Shown one piece after another: positions 35,889-45,150 of a stretch of 64,000 nucleotides of DNA. The stretch lies in assembly GCF_028867965.1 (NCBI RefSeq), contig NZ_JAPQNT010000001.1:62001-126000 (forward strand), in the 5' to 3' direction. Position 1 is the first letter of the stretch; every line of letters starts with the position of its first letter. The DNA comes from Flavobacterium sp. SUN046. Lineage in GTDB: Bacteria > Bacteroidota > Bacteroidia > Flavobacteriales > Flavobacteriaceae. A program made the translations under genes and the position numbers. The notes beneath the pieces are model-generated. The model was not told the origin of the DNA, ran no database searches, and was given only the letters and a program-made list of their open reading frames with translations.

Positions 35889-36593
35889 TTTAGAACTTTC
35901 AAGATCTGATTTTGATGGATGATAAATAAATAAACACGATTTATCTTTAATTGTTTGAATTATTTTTTTACTTAATTCTAACGGTAATGCTGGACAGCCT
36001 TGACTTTTTCCTAGTCTATTGTGAATTTTTATAAATTTTTCAGATACATAGTCAGCGCCATGCATAACTATTGATCGTTCTCTTGCATTATCATTTACAC
36101 CTTTTTCTAAACCATCTAATTTTAGTGACAATCCGTGTTTTCCTTGATATACTTCTCCGGTAGCAAAAAAACCCAAACAACTTTTATTGGATTCATTTTT
36201 ATTTGAAAAATTATTTGCAAAATCATTACCCGAATTTTTTCCGTGTGCTACAAGTGAATTGAAAATAATTTTATTTTCGTTCATGTCAATAACCCACATT
36301 CTTTTTGATTTAGAACTTAAGCTAAAGTCGACTATTGTTAAATAATCATTCGTTATTTTTCCTTTTTCTTTTAGCAAATAATAACCTTCTAATGCTCTAG
36401 AAAAACTCTCAATCTTAGGAAGTTTAAAATTATTAGCATCTAATGAATTGTAGATTACTGCAACTCGTTCTGAAAACGAATTCATTGCATAATTCCTAGG
36501 CTGTGACGTTTTTAATTCATTATTATTCTTCTGATTAGGTACAAAAGTGAACAAACTAAACAAAGCTAATGTAACAAAAGTGTATAACTTCAT
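35877..36593 (-). CDS. murein L,D-transpeptidase catalytic-domain family protein
   Basis: I start at ATG 36593 (MKLYTFVTLALFSL), which gives 238 residues with a signal peptide; a further upstream start is possible but adds unrelated residues. The catalytic stretch is GKSQGCPALPLE with Cys near 199, preceded by IVMHGADYVSE. Family members of this type are secreted peptidoglycan enzymes. The 3' end overlaps the convergent LdtD-like gene by 12 bases. The upstream 256 bases hold the promoter of the next gene and nothing else I can see. Confidence 0.87.
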   Translation of the reverse strand: MKLYTFVTLALFSLFTFVPNQKNNNELKTSQPRNYAMNSFSERVAVIYNSLDANNFKLPKIESFSRALEGYYLLKEKGKITNDYLTIVDFSLSSKSKRMWVIDMNENKIIFNSLVAHGKNSGNDFANNFSNKNESNKSCLGFFATGEVYQGKHGLSLKLDGLEKGVNDNARERSIVMHGADYVSEKFIKIHNRLGKSQGCPALPLELSKKIIQTIKDKSCLFIYHPSKSDLESSKLVS

Positions 36594-36801
36594 ACTTATT
36601 AATAGGTTAAATTTGGTAAACTTGGGATTACAAACATACAATTTGAATCTTTATCAAACCTAAAAAAAAGCTACAAAATATCGATTAAGTGATTAAATTT
36701 AACGTTATTAAGCATTTTATATGTATTTTTGTATTTTTTTTCTTATATTTTAACAAGCCATTATGTTAATCTTTTTTATTGCAATACTATTGTTATAAAA
36801 A

Positions 36802-36831
36802 TTGTGTTATACATTTAATAAATTATATTTG
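36802..36831 (+). promoter_or_regulatory. promoter of the DUF5916 gene (TTG-N19-TATATTTG)
   Basis: TTG at 36802-36804 and TATATTTG at 36824-36831 are 19 bases apart, the best Bacteroidetes-type promoter in the window. The predicted transcript starts at about 36837, 13 bases before ATG 36850. Confidence 0.7.
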
Positions 36832-36849
36832 CTAAATAAATCAAAGCCA

Positions 36850-39261
36850 ATGACAAAGCAATTTTCATTATACTATCTACTACTATTTATTCCTTTTTTA
36901 GGTTATACGCAAGCACCGAAGAAAACTTTACAATCCAAATCAACCACCGAAAAAATCACCATAGATGGAGAATTTAATGAAGAAGTTTGGAAAACTGCTC
37001 CAGTAGCTACCGATTTTGTTATGCTTACTCCAGATAATGGAAAACCTCAAGCTAATGAAACAAGATCTGAAGTAAAGGTTGTTTATGACAATGATGCCAT
37101 TTATATAGCAGCAACTTTGTATGATTTAGAATCAAGCAAAATTCCTAAAGAATTAACCACTCGTGACGATATTGGAACGGCCGATTTATTTGGTATTGTA
37201 ATTAATGGTTTTAATGATGACCAGCAATATTTTGGTTTTTATGTAAGTTCCGCAGGTGTTCAAGCTGACGATGTTTTTACCAATTCTAATGGTGAAGATT
37301 TTACTTGGAATGCCATTTGGGATAGTCATACAGAAATTAAAGAATTTGGTTGGGTTATTGAAATGAGAATTCCTTATGCAGCATTGCGTTTTTCATCTGA
37401 AAAGAAACAATCTTGGGGTGTAAATTTTTATAGAAGTGACAAGCGACATAATCAAGAATTTACTTGGAATAGAATAGATAACAAAATAAGAAACGAAGCC
37501 GCTCAATTAGGAAATCTTGAAGGAATTGAAAACATTGAAACACCTACGAGACTTTTCTTAATTCCGTATTCATCTTATTATTTAAACAGTAATAAAACAG
37601 AAACTAACAGCCAGTTCAAAGGCGGTTTAGATATTAAATACGGTATCAACGATGCCTTTACATTAGACGCAATTTTAATTCCCGATTTTGGTCAAACAAC
37701 TTTTGATAGAGTTGAATTAAATCTGGGACCATTCGAACAACAATTCAATGAAAACCGACCATTTTTCACCGAAGGAACCGAATTATTTACCAAAGGTGAT
37801 TTGTTGTATTCAAGAAGAATTGGTGGAAGTCCATCAACTTATCCTGAACTAGGTAGCGATGAAGAAATCACAAAATATCCTGCAAATATAAATTTATTAA
37901 ATGCCTTAAAAGTTTCTGGTAGAACCAAAAATGGTTTGGGTGTAGGAGTTTTGAATGCAATAACAAAAAAAACTTATGCCAATATTAGAAATACAGTAAC
38001 TGGTGATGAACGTCAAGAAGTTATTGAACCTTTAGCAAATTATAATGTTATGGTTTTAGACCAACGCTTCAGAAAAAATTCTTCTGTTTCATTTGTAAAT
38101 ACTAACGTTACAAGAAATGGTTCGTTTAGAGATGCGAATGTTTCGGCTTTAGTATTTGACTTGAATACTAAAAAGAATACTTATAAATTAAATGGTGATT
38201 TTAAATACAGTTACATCAATGAATACCAAACTTTGGCAGACAGAAAAGGTATAAATTCTTCATTGAATTTTGCCGAAACATCTGGAAAATATCGCTATAG
38301 TTTTGGCGGACAATATATTAGTAAATATTTTGACAATAATGATTTGGGCATAAATTTTCAAACGCATTATCATGCACTGTACTCAAATGCAAGTTACAGG
38401 ATTTTAAAACCTACCAAAACATTTAATTCGTTTTCAACCAACTTAAATTTATATTCTGAATTCGATAATAGAACCGGAAGAATTCAAGGCGCCAATATTA
38501 ATGTCAATATCAATTCAACGACTACTAAAAACGATTATTTTGGATTAGGTATGAATATTAGACCAGTAGAAACTTATGATTTTTATGAGCCACGTTCAGA
38601 CGATGAACAAAAATTTCTTACGATTCCTAAATTCATTAATTTTTGGTCTTATATTTCAACTAATTACAACAGAAAATTTGCTTTAGATTTCAATCCTTCT
38701 ATTGCATTTGTAAATGAAAAAGGACGAATGAATTATGGCTTTGAAATTTCTCCGAGATATCGTTTTTCAAACAAGTTATTGTTTTCTTATTCGTTTAATT
38801 ATTTTAGACAGAATAAAAATATCGGATGGATTGCATTTGATACCGACGGAAATACCATTTTTGCAAGAAGAGATCGAGTTACGTACACCAATTCTCTTTA
38901 TGGAAAATACACTTTAAACAACAAAATGAATCTTAATTTGACCGTAAGACATTATTGGTCGTATGCTGTAAATAAAGACATTCTTACACTTCAAGACGAT
39001 GGAAGTTTAATGCAAAACTACAATTATGTTGTAAATAAAAACTCCAATTTTAATACTTGGAATTTAGATTTGTCGTATTCGTGGTGGTTTGCACCTGGAA
39101 GTCAAATTACAGCACTTTATAGAAACAATGCTTCTTTATTTGAAAGAGATTTTGAAAGAAACCTAAGCAGCAATTTCTCTAATGTAATTAACAACAATTT
39201 GAACCATATTTTTTCACTAAGTATTCGCTATTTTATTGATTATAATTCATTAAAACATTAA
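36850..39261 (+). CDS. DUF5916 outer-membrane protein with N-terminal CBM9-like domain
   Basis: 803 residues from ATG 36850 (MTKQFSLYYLLL); an earlier in-frame start at 36802 would lie inside the promoter. A signal peptide ends near GYTQ (about 20). Residues about 30-220 look like a carbohydrate-binding family 9-like sandwich (ITIDGEFNEEVWKTAP). The rest is a large DUF5916 domain with repeated amphipathic strands that end in SIRYFIDYNSLKH, so an outer-membrane barrel is likely. The ligand is unknown. It has its own promoter and terminator. Confidence 0.8.
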   Translation: MTKQFSLYYLLLFIPFLGYTQAPKKTLQSKSTTEKITIDGEFNEEVWKTAPVATDFVMLTPDNGKPQANETRSEVKVVYDNDAIYIAATLYDLESSKIPKELTTRDDIGTADLFGIVINGFNDDQQYFGFYVSSAGVQADDVFTNSNGEDFTWNAIWDSHTEIKEFGWVIEMRIPYAALRFSSEKKQSWGVNFYRSDKRHNQEFTWNRIDNKIRNEAAQLGNLEGIENIETPTRLFLIPYSSYYLNSNKTETNSQFKGGLDIKYGINDAFTLDAILIPDFGQTTFDRVELNLGPFEQQFNENRPFFTEGTELFTKGDLLYSRRIGGSPSTYPELGSDEEITKYPANINLLNALKVSGRTKNGLGVGVLNAITKKTYANIRNTVTGDERQEVIEPLANYNVMVLDQRFRKNSSVSFVNTNVTRNGSFRDANVSALVFDLNTKKNTYKLNGDFKYSYINEYQTLADRKGINSSLNFAETSGKYRYSFGGQYISKYFDNNDLGINFQTHYHALYSNASYRILKPTKTFNSFSTNLNLYSEFDNRTGRIQGANINVNINSTTTKNDYFGLGMNIRPVETYDFYEPRSDDEQKFLTIPKFINFWSYISTNYNRKFALDFNPSIAFVNEKGRMNYGFEISPRYRFSNKLLFSYSFNYFRQNKNIGWIAFDTDGNTIFARRDRVTYTNSLYGKYTLNNKMNLNLTVRHYWSYAVNKDILTLQDDGSLMQNYNYVVNKNSNFNTWNLDLSYSWWFAPGSQITALYRNNASLFERDFERNLSSNFSNVINNNLNHIFSLSIRYFIDYNSLKH

Positions 39262-39285
39262 TAAATAACTACTAAAAAACCTTAT

Positions 39286-39316
39286 AAAGTCCGATTGTAA
39301 TAATTCGGACTTTTTT
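39286..39316 (+). terminator. terminator after the DUF5916 gene
   Basis: AAAGTCCGA (39286-39294) pairs with TCGGACTTT (39305-39313), followed by T-run to 39316. The loop is 10 bases. Confidence 0.85.
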
Positions 39317-39361
39317 ATTTAAAAAAAAGCATCACTTTTTACTCAAATTTTTCAAATCAAT

Positions 39362-39369
39362 TATATTTG
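39362..39369 (+). promoter_or_regulatory. -7 promoter element of gpmI
   Basis: TATATTTG lies 18 bases before ATG 39388. The longer frame that begins at TTG 39367 would start inside this box and is rejected. Confidence 0.55.
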
Positions 39370-39387
39370 TATCAAAATAAATCTAAC

Positions 39388-40905
39388 ATGAATAAAAAAG
39401 TAATTTTAATGATTCTTGACGGTTGGGGAAAATCTCCAGACCCAAAAGTTTCTGCTATAGATAATGCGAATATTCCTTTCATAAATAGTTTATATACTAA
39501 ATACCCATCGGCACAATTAAGAACTGACGGATTAAATGTTGGATTACCCGATGGTCAAATGGGAAATTCTGAAGTTGGACACATGAATCTTGGAGCTGGC
39601 AGAATTGTATACCAAGATTTGGCTAAAATTAATCTTGCCGTTCAAAACAATACAATGAGTCAAGAAAAGCCACTTATTGATGCTTTTCAATATGCTAAAG
39701 ACAACAATAAAAAAGTACATTTTTTAGGATTATTATCCAATGGTGGCGTACATTCTCATACATCGCATCTTTATTCTTTACTTGATGCAGCAGATAAATT
39801 TGGACTAGAAAATACTTTTGTACACGCTTTTACAGATGGTCGTGATGTTGACCCTAAATCTGGAGCGAGTTATGTTCAAGATTTAGAAAATCATTTGTCT
39901 AAATCGAATGCTAAACTAGCAACCGTAATAGGACGTTATTATGCAATGGATAGAGATAAACGTTGGGAACGCGTGAAACTTGCTTATGATTTAATTGTAA
40001 ATTCCGAAGGCGAACACACTACAAATGTTCTTAAAAGTATTACTGAAAGTTATTCTAACAACGTAACCGATGAATTCATTCAGCCATTAGTAGTGGTAGA
40101 TTCAAATAATTCTCCGTTAGCAAAAATTGAAGAAGATGATGTTGTCGTTTTCTTTAATTTTAGAACCGATAGAGGTCGAGAATTAACCGAAGCACTTTCA
40201 CAGAAAGATTTTCACGAATTCAATATGCATAAGCTCAATTTGTATTATGTAACTATGACTAATTATGATGATACTTACACTAATGTTCATGTAATTTATG
40301 ATAAAGACAACATAACGGAAACTCTTGGTGAAATAATTGAGAAAGCTGGGAAAACTCAAATTCGTATTGCCGAAACCGAAAAATATCCTCATGTTACTTT
40401 TTTCTTTTCTGGCGGAAGAGAAATTCCGTTTCATGGTGAAACTCGAATTTTAAGAAATTCACCTAAAGTCGCTACTTACGATTTACAACCCGAAATGAGT
40501 GCATTTGAACTAACTGACGCTTTAGTTCCTGAAATTAAAAAAGGAGCTGTTGACTTCGTTTGTTTGAATTTTGCCAACGGCGATATGGTTGGACACACTG
40601 GTGTTATGGCTGCTGCAATAAAAGCATGTGAAGCCGTTGACGCGTGTGTAAAACAAGTAATTGAAGCTGCACTAGAAAGTAATTACACCACAATAATAAT
40701 AGCCGATCACGGAAATTGTGAAACCATGATTAACCCAGATGGCTCGCCAAATACAGCACACACAACCAATCCGGTTCCAATTATTTTGGTAGATAAAGAA
40801 TTAAAAAACATTCACGATGGTGTTTTGGGTGACATTGCTCCTACTATTTTACAATTAATGGGAATTAAGAAGCCCGACGTGATGACAAGACATTCGTTAT
40901 TATAA
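39388..40905 (+). CDS. gpmI: 2,3-bisphosphoglycerate-independent phosphoglycerate mutase
   Basis: GpmI interconverts 3- and 2-phosphoglycerate in glycolysis using two Mn ions and a phosphoserine. The protein from ATG 39388 (MNKKVILMILDGWGKSP) has 505 residues, the family's normal length. The metal Asp is in LMILDGWG, the catalytic serine near 60 in GQMGNSEVGHMNLGAG, and the C-terminal metal ligands are in GDMVGHTG and IIIADHGNCETM. Confidence 0.96.
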   Translation: MNKKVILMILDGWGKSPDPKVSAIDNANIPFINSLYTKYPSAQLRTDGLNVGLPDGQMGNSEVGHMNLGAGRIVYQDLAKINLAVQNNTMSQEKPLIDAFQYAKDNNKKVHFLGLLSNGGVHSHTSHLYSLLDAADKFGLENTFVHAFTDGRDVDPKSGASYVQDLENHLSKSNAKLATVIGRYYAMDRDKRWERVKLAYDLIVNSEGEHTTNVLKSITESYSNNVTDEFIQPLVVVDSNNSPLAKIEEDDVVVFFNFRTDRGRELTEALSQKDFHEFNMHKLNLYYVTMTNYDDTYTNVHVIYDKDNITETLGEIIEKAGKTQIRIAETEKYPHVTFFFSGGREIPFHGETRILRNSPKVATYDLQPEMSAFELTDALVPEIKKGAVDFVCLNFANGDMVGHTGVMAAAIKACEAVDACVKQVIEAALESNYTTIIIADHGNCETMINPDGSPNTAHTTNPVPIILVDKELKNIHDGVLGDIAPTILQLMGIKKPDVMTRHSLL

Positions 40906-40915
40906 ATTTATACTT

Positions 40916-40948
40916 AAAAGCTATTCTAAATCGAGTAGCTTTTTTTTA
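40916..40948 (+). terminator. terminator after gpmI
   Basis: AAAAGCTATTC pairs with GAGTAGCTTTT (one G-U pair) around a 6-base loop, followed by a T-run. It lies 11 bases after the stop. Confidence 0.85.
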
Positions 40949-40960
40949 TTAAATTATAAC

Positions 40961-40968
40961 TACTTTTG
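40961..40968 (+). promoter_or_regulatory. -7 promoter element of map
   Basis: TACTTTTG (TAnnTTTG) lies 17 bases before the map ATG. Confidence 0.55.
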
Positions 40969-40985
40969 CACCTTTATTTTAGATT

Positions 40986-41801
40986 ATGATTATTCCAAAA
41001 ACACGAGAACAAATAGAAATTATGCGCGAAAGTGCCTTATTAGTTTCTAAAACATTAGGCGAAATCGCAAAAGTTATTAAGCCTGGTGTAACCACTTTAC
41101 AATTAGACAAAATTGCCGAAGAATTCATCAGAGATAATGGTGGAGTTCCAGGTTTTCTTGGACTTTATGGCTTTCCGAATTCGTTGTGTATGAGTCCGAA
41201 TGCTCAAGTTGTTCACGGAATTCCAAATGCAAAACCGCTAGAAGAAGGTGATGTGATTTCGGTAGATTGTGGCGTATTAAAAAACGGATATTATGGTGAT
41301 CATGCTTACAGTTTTGAAATTGGTGAAATAGCTGCAGAAGTTAAAAACCTTTTAAAAGTTACCAAAGAAAGTTTGTATGTTGGAATACGAGAATTCAAGG
41401 CAGGAAATCGTGTTGAAGATGTTGGAAATGCCATTCAAAAATATTGTGAAAGTAATGGTTATGGTGTAGTTCGCGAATTAGTCGGACACGGATTAGGAAC
41501 AAAAATGCATGAAGATCCAGAAATGCCAAATTATGGTAAAAAAGGTCGTGGAAAATTGTTTGTAGAAGGAATGGTTGTTGCTATCGAACCAATGATTAAT
41601 ATGGGAACAAAAAACATCAAACAGTTGAAAGACGGTTGGACAATTTTAACAGCAGACGGAAAACCAAGTGCCCATTTTGAACACGACGTCGCTTTAATTA
41701 ATGGCAAACCTGAGATTTTATCTACTTTTAAATATATTTATGATGCTTTGGGAATTGTTAGTGATGAAGAAGTTGAGTTTAGAAACTATTATGTACTATA
41801 A
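40986..41801 (+). CDS. map: methionine aminopeptidase, type I
   Basis: Map removes the N-terminal methionine from new proteins. The 271-residue protein has the pita-bread fold ligands: DVISVDCGVLKNGYYGDHAYSF segment with two Asp, the His in ELVGHGLGTKMHEDPEMPNYG, and Glu residues in VAIEPMINMG and SAHFEHDVALI. It stands in its own unit after gpmI. The 3' flank starts with ACACGAATT repeats 2 bases after the stop. Confidence 0.96.
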   Translation: MIIPKTREQIEIMRESALLVSKTLGEIAKVIKPGVTTLQLDKIAEEFIRDNGGVPGFLGLYGFPNSLCMSPNAQVVHGIPNAKPLEEGDVISVDCGVLKNGYYGDHAYSFEIGEIAAEVKNLLKVTKESLYVGIREFKAGNRVEDVGNAIQKYCESNGYGVVRELVGHGLGTKMHEDPEMPNYGKKGRGKLFVEGMVVAIEPMINMGTKNIKQLKDGWTILTADGKPSAHFEHDVALINGKPEILSTFKYIYDALGIVSDEEVEFRNYYVL

Positions 41802-41802
41802 A

Positions 41803-41860
41803 TTTTACACGAATTTCACTAATTCTCACAAATTTATTGTGTGTTAGATTTCACAAATTG
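41803..41860. repeat. ACACGAATT-family repeat, left flank of GxxExxY gene
   Basis: TTTTACACGAATT (41803-41815) opens three 10-bp units: TACACGAATT, TCACTAATTC and TCACAAATTT (41806-41835), then degenerate TTCACAAATTG to 41860. It lies between map and the GxxExxY gene. Confidence 0.75.
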
Positions 41861-41901
41861 AATAAAAATACATACCAAAATCAACTTAATAATTATAAGC
41901 C

Positions 41902-42276
41902 ATGAATGAAATTTATTTAAAAGACGAAGTTTTTAAAATTATTGGATTATGTATGGAAGTGCATAAAATACTTGGAAAAGGTCATAGTGAAGTTGTTTAT
42001 AAAGATGCTTTAGAACATGAATTCAGGCTAAATAATATTTCATTTGAAAGAGAAAAAGAATATAAGATTCTATATAAAGATATTATTTTACCAAGAAAAT
42101 ACAACGCGGATTTTGTGGTTTACGAAGAAATTATTTTCGAAGTAAAAGCAATATCACAATTAACAGTTAGCGACACTAAACAAACATTAAATTATTTAGC
42201 TTCTTCAAAAAATAAATTGGGTTTATTAGTTAATTTTGGAGAAGATAGTTTAAAATACAAACGAATTATATTATAA
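41902..42276 (+). CDS. GxxExxY family protein, putative PD-(D/E)XK-type nuclease
   Basis: 124 residues of the GxxExxY family. The name motif is G27, E30, Y33 (GHSEVVY). Residues that fit a RecB-like nuclease core are Asp70 (NADFVVY), Glu80-Val-Lys82 (FEVKA) and Gln94-X3-Tyr98 (QTLNY). No experimental role is known to me. The gene is flanked on both sides by the ACACGAATT repeat family, with TTTTACACGAATT at 41803 and 42298 and its inverse at 42386-42398. This suggests gene and repeats moved or evolved together. Confidence 0.85.
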   Translation: MNEIYLKDEVFKIIGLCMEVHKILGKGHSEVVYKDALEHEFRLNNISFEREKEYKILYKDIILPRKYNADFVVYEEIIFEVKAISQLTVSDTKQTLNYLASSKNKLGLLVNFGEDSLKYKRIIL

Positions 42277-42297
42277 AGTCAGTTTGATCCAATTAAA

Positions 42298-42398
42298 TTT
42301 TACACGAATTAAAGCATCAATAAAACAATACAAAGTATTGAATTAGTGAAATAATAAGTTGAAAATAAATTTGTGTAATTCGTGTAATTCGTGTAAAA
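42298..42398. repeat. ACACGAATT-family repeats, right flank of GxxExxY gene
   Basis: A direct copy of TTTTACACGAATT lies at 42298-42310. An inverted array of 9-bp units GTGTAATTC, GTGTAATTC, GTGTAAAA lies at 42373-42398 just before the next gene. The 42386-42398 segment is the exact inverse of the copy at 41803-41815, so the nuclease gene has terminal inverted repeats of 13 bp. Confidence 0.75.
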
Positions 42399-42408
42399 AA
42401 GAAATAAA

Positions 42409-43233
42409 ATGAAAAAATTATTCAAGTTCATATTAAATACCATTCCAAGACCAATACTTATTCGTTTAAGTATTGTAATTCGTCCTATTTTAGCTTTTTT
42501 ATTAAGAGGAAATCGTTTTACTGATCCAATTGACGGAAAAAGTTTCAGAATGTTTTTGCCATACGGATACGGAAATCAGCGTAACAACGTACTTTCACCA
42601 AGCACACTTTCACTAGAAAGACACCGTTTGCTTTGGTTGTATTTGCAAAATGAAACAGACTTTTTCCAATCTGAACTTGATTCAGATCCTAATCCTAACA
42701 GAATAAAATTAAGAAATGCTGAGACAAATGCAGCATTAAAAGTACTACACTTTGCACCTGAACAAGAATTTTACAAACGCTTCAAAAAGCAAAGCAATAT
42801 CGAATATACTACAACCGATTTGCTTTCGCCATTAGCCGATGTCAAAGCTGACATTTGTAATTTACCATTTAAAGATAACGAATACGACATCTTACTTTGC
42901 AACCACGTTTTAGAGCATATTCCAGATGATACTAAAGCAATGCAAGAGTTATATAGAGTTTTAAAACCGGGCGGAATGGGAATCTTTCAAATTCCACAAG
43001 ATTTATCTCGAGCAATAACTTTTTCGGATGATTCTATTGTAGACCAAAAAGAACGTGCTAAAATTTTCGGACAATACGATCACGTTCGCGTTTATGGAAG
43101 AGATTACTTCGACAAATTAAGAAGCATTGGTTTCAAAGTTATTGAAGAAGATTACACTACAAAATTAACTCCTGAACAAGTTGAAAAATATTGCTTGGCA
43201 AAAGGCGAAATAATTCCGGTTTGTTTTAAGTAA
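42409..43233 (+). CDS. class I SAM-dependent methyltransferase
   Basis: 274 residues. The methyltransferase core starts at about 104 (VLHFAPEQEFYKRF), with DLLSPLADVKADICNLPF, the motif NEYDILLCNHVLEHIPDD, and LYRVLKPGGMGIFQIPQ. The first 35 residues are hydrophobic and basic and may lie on the membrane. The glycine-rich motif I is replaced by HFAPE, a variant seen in some lipid and sugar methyltransferases. The substrate is unknown. Confidence 0.85.
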   Translation: MKKLFKFILNTIPRPILIRLSIVIRPILAFLLRGNRFTDPIDGKSFRMFLPYGYGNQRNNVLSPSTLSLERHRLLWLYLQNETDFFQSELDSDPNPNRIKLRNAETNAALKVLHFAPEQEFYKRFKKQSNIEYTTTDLLSPLADVKADICNLPFKDNEYDILLCNHVLEHIPDDTKAMQELYRVLKPGGMGIFQIPQDLSRAITFSDDSIVDQKERAKIFGQYDHVRVYGRDYFDKLRSIGFKVIEEDYTTKLTPEQVEKYCLAKGEIIPVCFK

Positions 43234-43252
43234 AAATTAAATCTTGGCATAA

Positions 43253-43286
43253 TTGTAGATACTATTTTTTACTATCTTTACATTTG
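43253..43286 (+). promoter_or_regulatory. promoter of the DUF5103 gene (TTG-N23-TACATTTG)
   Basis: TTG at 43253-43255 and TACATTTG at 43279-43286 are 23 bases apart. The -7 box ends 8 bases before ATG 43295. Confidence 0.5.
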
Positions 43287-43294
43287 ATAATAAA

Positions 43295-44551
43295 ATGTTT
43301 ATGTTGAAAAAATATCTAATTACTGCACTTTTTTTTCTTTCGGTTATTAATTTAATTGCACAAGAAAAAGAAGTAAATCCACCTTATTTTATCAAAACAA
43401 TATCTTTTGTTCAAAACGGTCAAAATGCAATTCCTTTGTTTTTATTGGGTGATACTTTTCAATTACAATTTGATGATTTACATGGTTCTGAAGATAATTA
43501 TTATTACCGAATAACTCATTGTGATTACGACTGGAAACCATCTCAACTATCAGTCAACGAATACCTTGGCGGATTCAATGACCAACGTATTCAAGATTAC
43601 ACTAATTCATTTAATGCCCTTCAAATTTATTCACATTATCGTGTTTCATTTCCCAATCGATTGACGCAATTAAAAGTTAGTGGCAACTATATTATTAGTG
43701 TTTTAAACGAAGATAAAGAAGTAGTTTTTGCTAGAAAATTTATAGTTTTTGAAGAATTAGTTTCCGTTCCAATGCAAGTAAAAAGAGCAAGAACAATACA
43801 AGAAGTTCCGTTTAAGCACAATATGGATTTTTCAATTAAGTCAAGTGTCATTGCATTTCAAAGTCCATTAACAAATGTAAAAGTACTTTTAATGCAAAAT
43901 GGTCGATTTGATAATGCTATTACGAATATCAAACCAATGTACACTATCGGAAATGATTTAATCTACAAGTACGATTCTGAAACTCAATTTTGGGCTGGTA
44001 ACGAGTACTTATTTTTTGAGAATAAAAACATTAGAGCCGCCAATAACAGCATTGCACATATAGATTCTAATAGCGGATTATACAGTTGCTATTTATACAC
44101 TAACGTTGGTCGCGCCGAGAAGCCTTACACCTATTGGCCTGATATTAATGGTAATTTTTTAGTAAATAACATAAGTGCCGAAAATTATGAAATTGAATCA
44201 GATTATGCTTGGATATATTTTTCATTGGCATCAAACTCATTCAATAAAGACAAAAAAATATATGTAACCGGAATGTTTAATAATTACGCTCTTTCAGATG
44301 AAAACAAAATGGAGTATAACGAAAAGAAAGGCGTGTTTGAAAAAGCTATTATGATCAAACAAGGCTTTACAAATTACAATTATACACTTTTAGATTCTTC
44401 TGGAAAAGTAGACAATGAAAATGCAATTGACGGAAATTTCTATCAAACAGAGAACAACTATTTTGCCATAATTTACTATCGTGAAAACAACCAACGTTAT
44501 GATAGAGTTATTGGCAAAGGAGTTGCAACCTCAACTGATATAATCAATTAA
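43295..44551 (+). CDS. DUF5103-domain exported protein
   Basis: 418 residues (or 416 from the second Met, MLKKYL). A signal peptide ends near IAQ (about 23). The sequence matches the DUF5103 type: a first sandwich with YYYRITHCDYDWKPSQL, a central part, and a C-terminal immunoglobulin/CBM48-like sandwich (FSLASNSFNKDKKIYVTGMFNNY). The function is unknown; such proteins are widespread in Bacteroidetes and predicted to be outside the inner membrane. Confidence 0.75.
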   Translation: MFMLKKYLITALFFLSVINLIAQEKEVNPPYFIKTISFVQNGQNAIPLFLLGDTFQLQFDDLHGSEDNYYYRITHCDYDWKPSQLSVNEYLGGFNDQRIQDYTNSFNALQIYSHYRVSFPNRLTQLKVSGNYIISVLNEDKEVVFARKFIVFEELVSVPMQVKRARTIQEVPFKHNMDFSIKSSVIAFQSPLTNVKVLLMQNGRFDNAITNIKPMYTIGNDLIYKYDSETQFWAGNEYLFFENKNIRAANNSIAHIDSNSGLYSCYLYTNVGRAEKPYTYWPDINGNFLVNNISAENYEIESDYAWIYFSLASNSFNKDKKIYVTGMFNNYALSDENKMEYNEKKGVFEKAIMIKQGFTNYNYTLLDSSGKVDNENAIDGNFYQTENNYFAIIYYRENNQRYDRVIGKGVATSTDIIN

Positions 44552-44618
44552 TTATACTTTAACAATAATAAAACATTTGTTATTTTAATATTTTTGTAAC
44601 TTTACAAAAAGTTTCTTT

Positions 44619-45005
44619 ATGGTAACTCAAATTACAAGAGGCATAAAAATATCTGTGAATACTAGTTTTGAAGGCACTTACTTCAAAAACTATAAAATTC
44701 ATTTTGCCTTTTCTTATGAGATTACCATCGAAAATCACAGCAAAGATTCGGTACAATTAATATCACGCCATTGGGAAATTTTTGATTCACTAAACGATAT
44801 TGAAATTGTAGATGGTGAAGGCGTAATTGGGAAAAAACCAGTTTTAAAACCAGGTGAAATTCACACTTATTCTTCGGGTTGTTTACTTTCATCGCCACAC
44901 GGCGCTATGCGTGGTTCATTCAATATGATAAATTTTACATCTACCAAAAATTTTAAAGTTATCGTTCCTACTTTTAGATTAAGTGCTCCTTATGCTCTGA
45001 ATTAA
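44619..45005 (+). CDS. apaG: ApaG domain protein
   Basis: 128 residues of the ApaG family, a small fibronectin-like beta-sandwich protein often annotated in Co2+/Mg2+ efflux. Visible family features are the ENHSKDSVQLISRHWEIFDS strand pair, GEGVIGKKPVLKPGE and the C-terminal GAMRGSF. It has no signal peptide. A TATTTTTG box lies at 44589-44596. It stands in its own unit between the DUF5103 gene and pruA. Confidence 0.9.
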   Translation: MVTQITRGIKISVNTSFEGTYFKNYKIHFAFSYEITIENHSKDSVQLISRHWEIFDSLNDIEIVDGEGVIGKKPVLKPGEIHTYSSGCLLSSPHGAMRGSFNMINFTSTKNFKVIVPTFRLSAPYALN

Positions 45006-45068
45006 TTTTTTGTTTTTCAGAACACAATTTTCGTGCTTTTTCTTATCAAAAATTCAAATATTCCTTTG

Positions 45069-45076
45069 TACTTTTG
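45069..45076 (+). promoter_or_regulatory. -7 promoter element of pruA
   Basis: TACTTTTG (TAnnTTTG) lies 74 bases before the pruA ATG. No clear -33 partner is seen. Confidence 0.4.
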
Positions 45077-45150
45077 TTTGAAATTAAATAATTCACATTT
45101 TTGTGACTGTTTAATTGTCTAAATAGTCTAATAATTTAATAATTTATAAT

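Noticed and set aside
34185..36593. L,D-transpeptidase gene pair as a duplicated gene
   Set aside because: They belong to different subfamilies (YcbB-like and YkuD_2-like) with no close similarity.
36802..36849. Extended DUF5916 start
   Set aside because: It lies in the promoter and would precede the signal peptide by 16 residues.
39367..39387. TTG start for gpmI
   Set aside because: The codon is part of the TATATTTG box.
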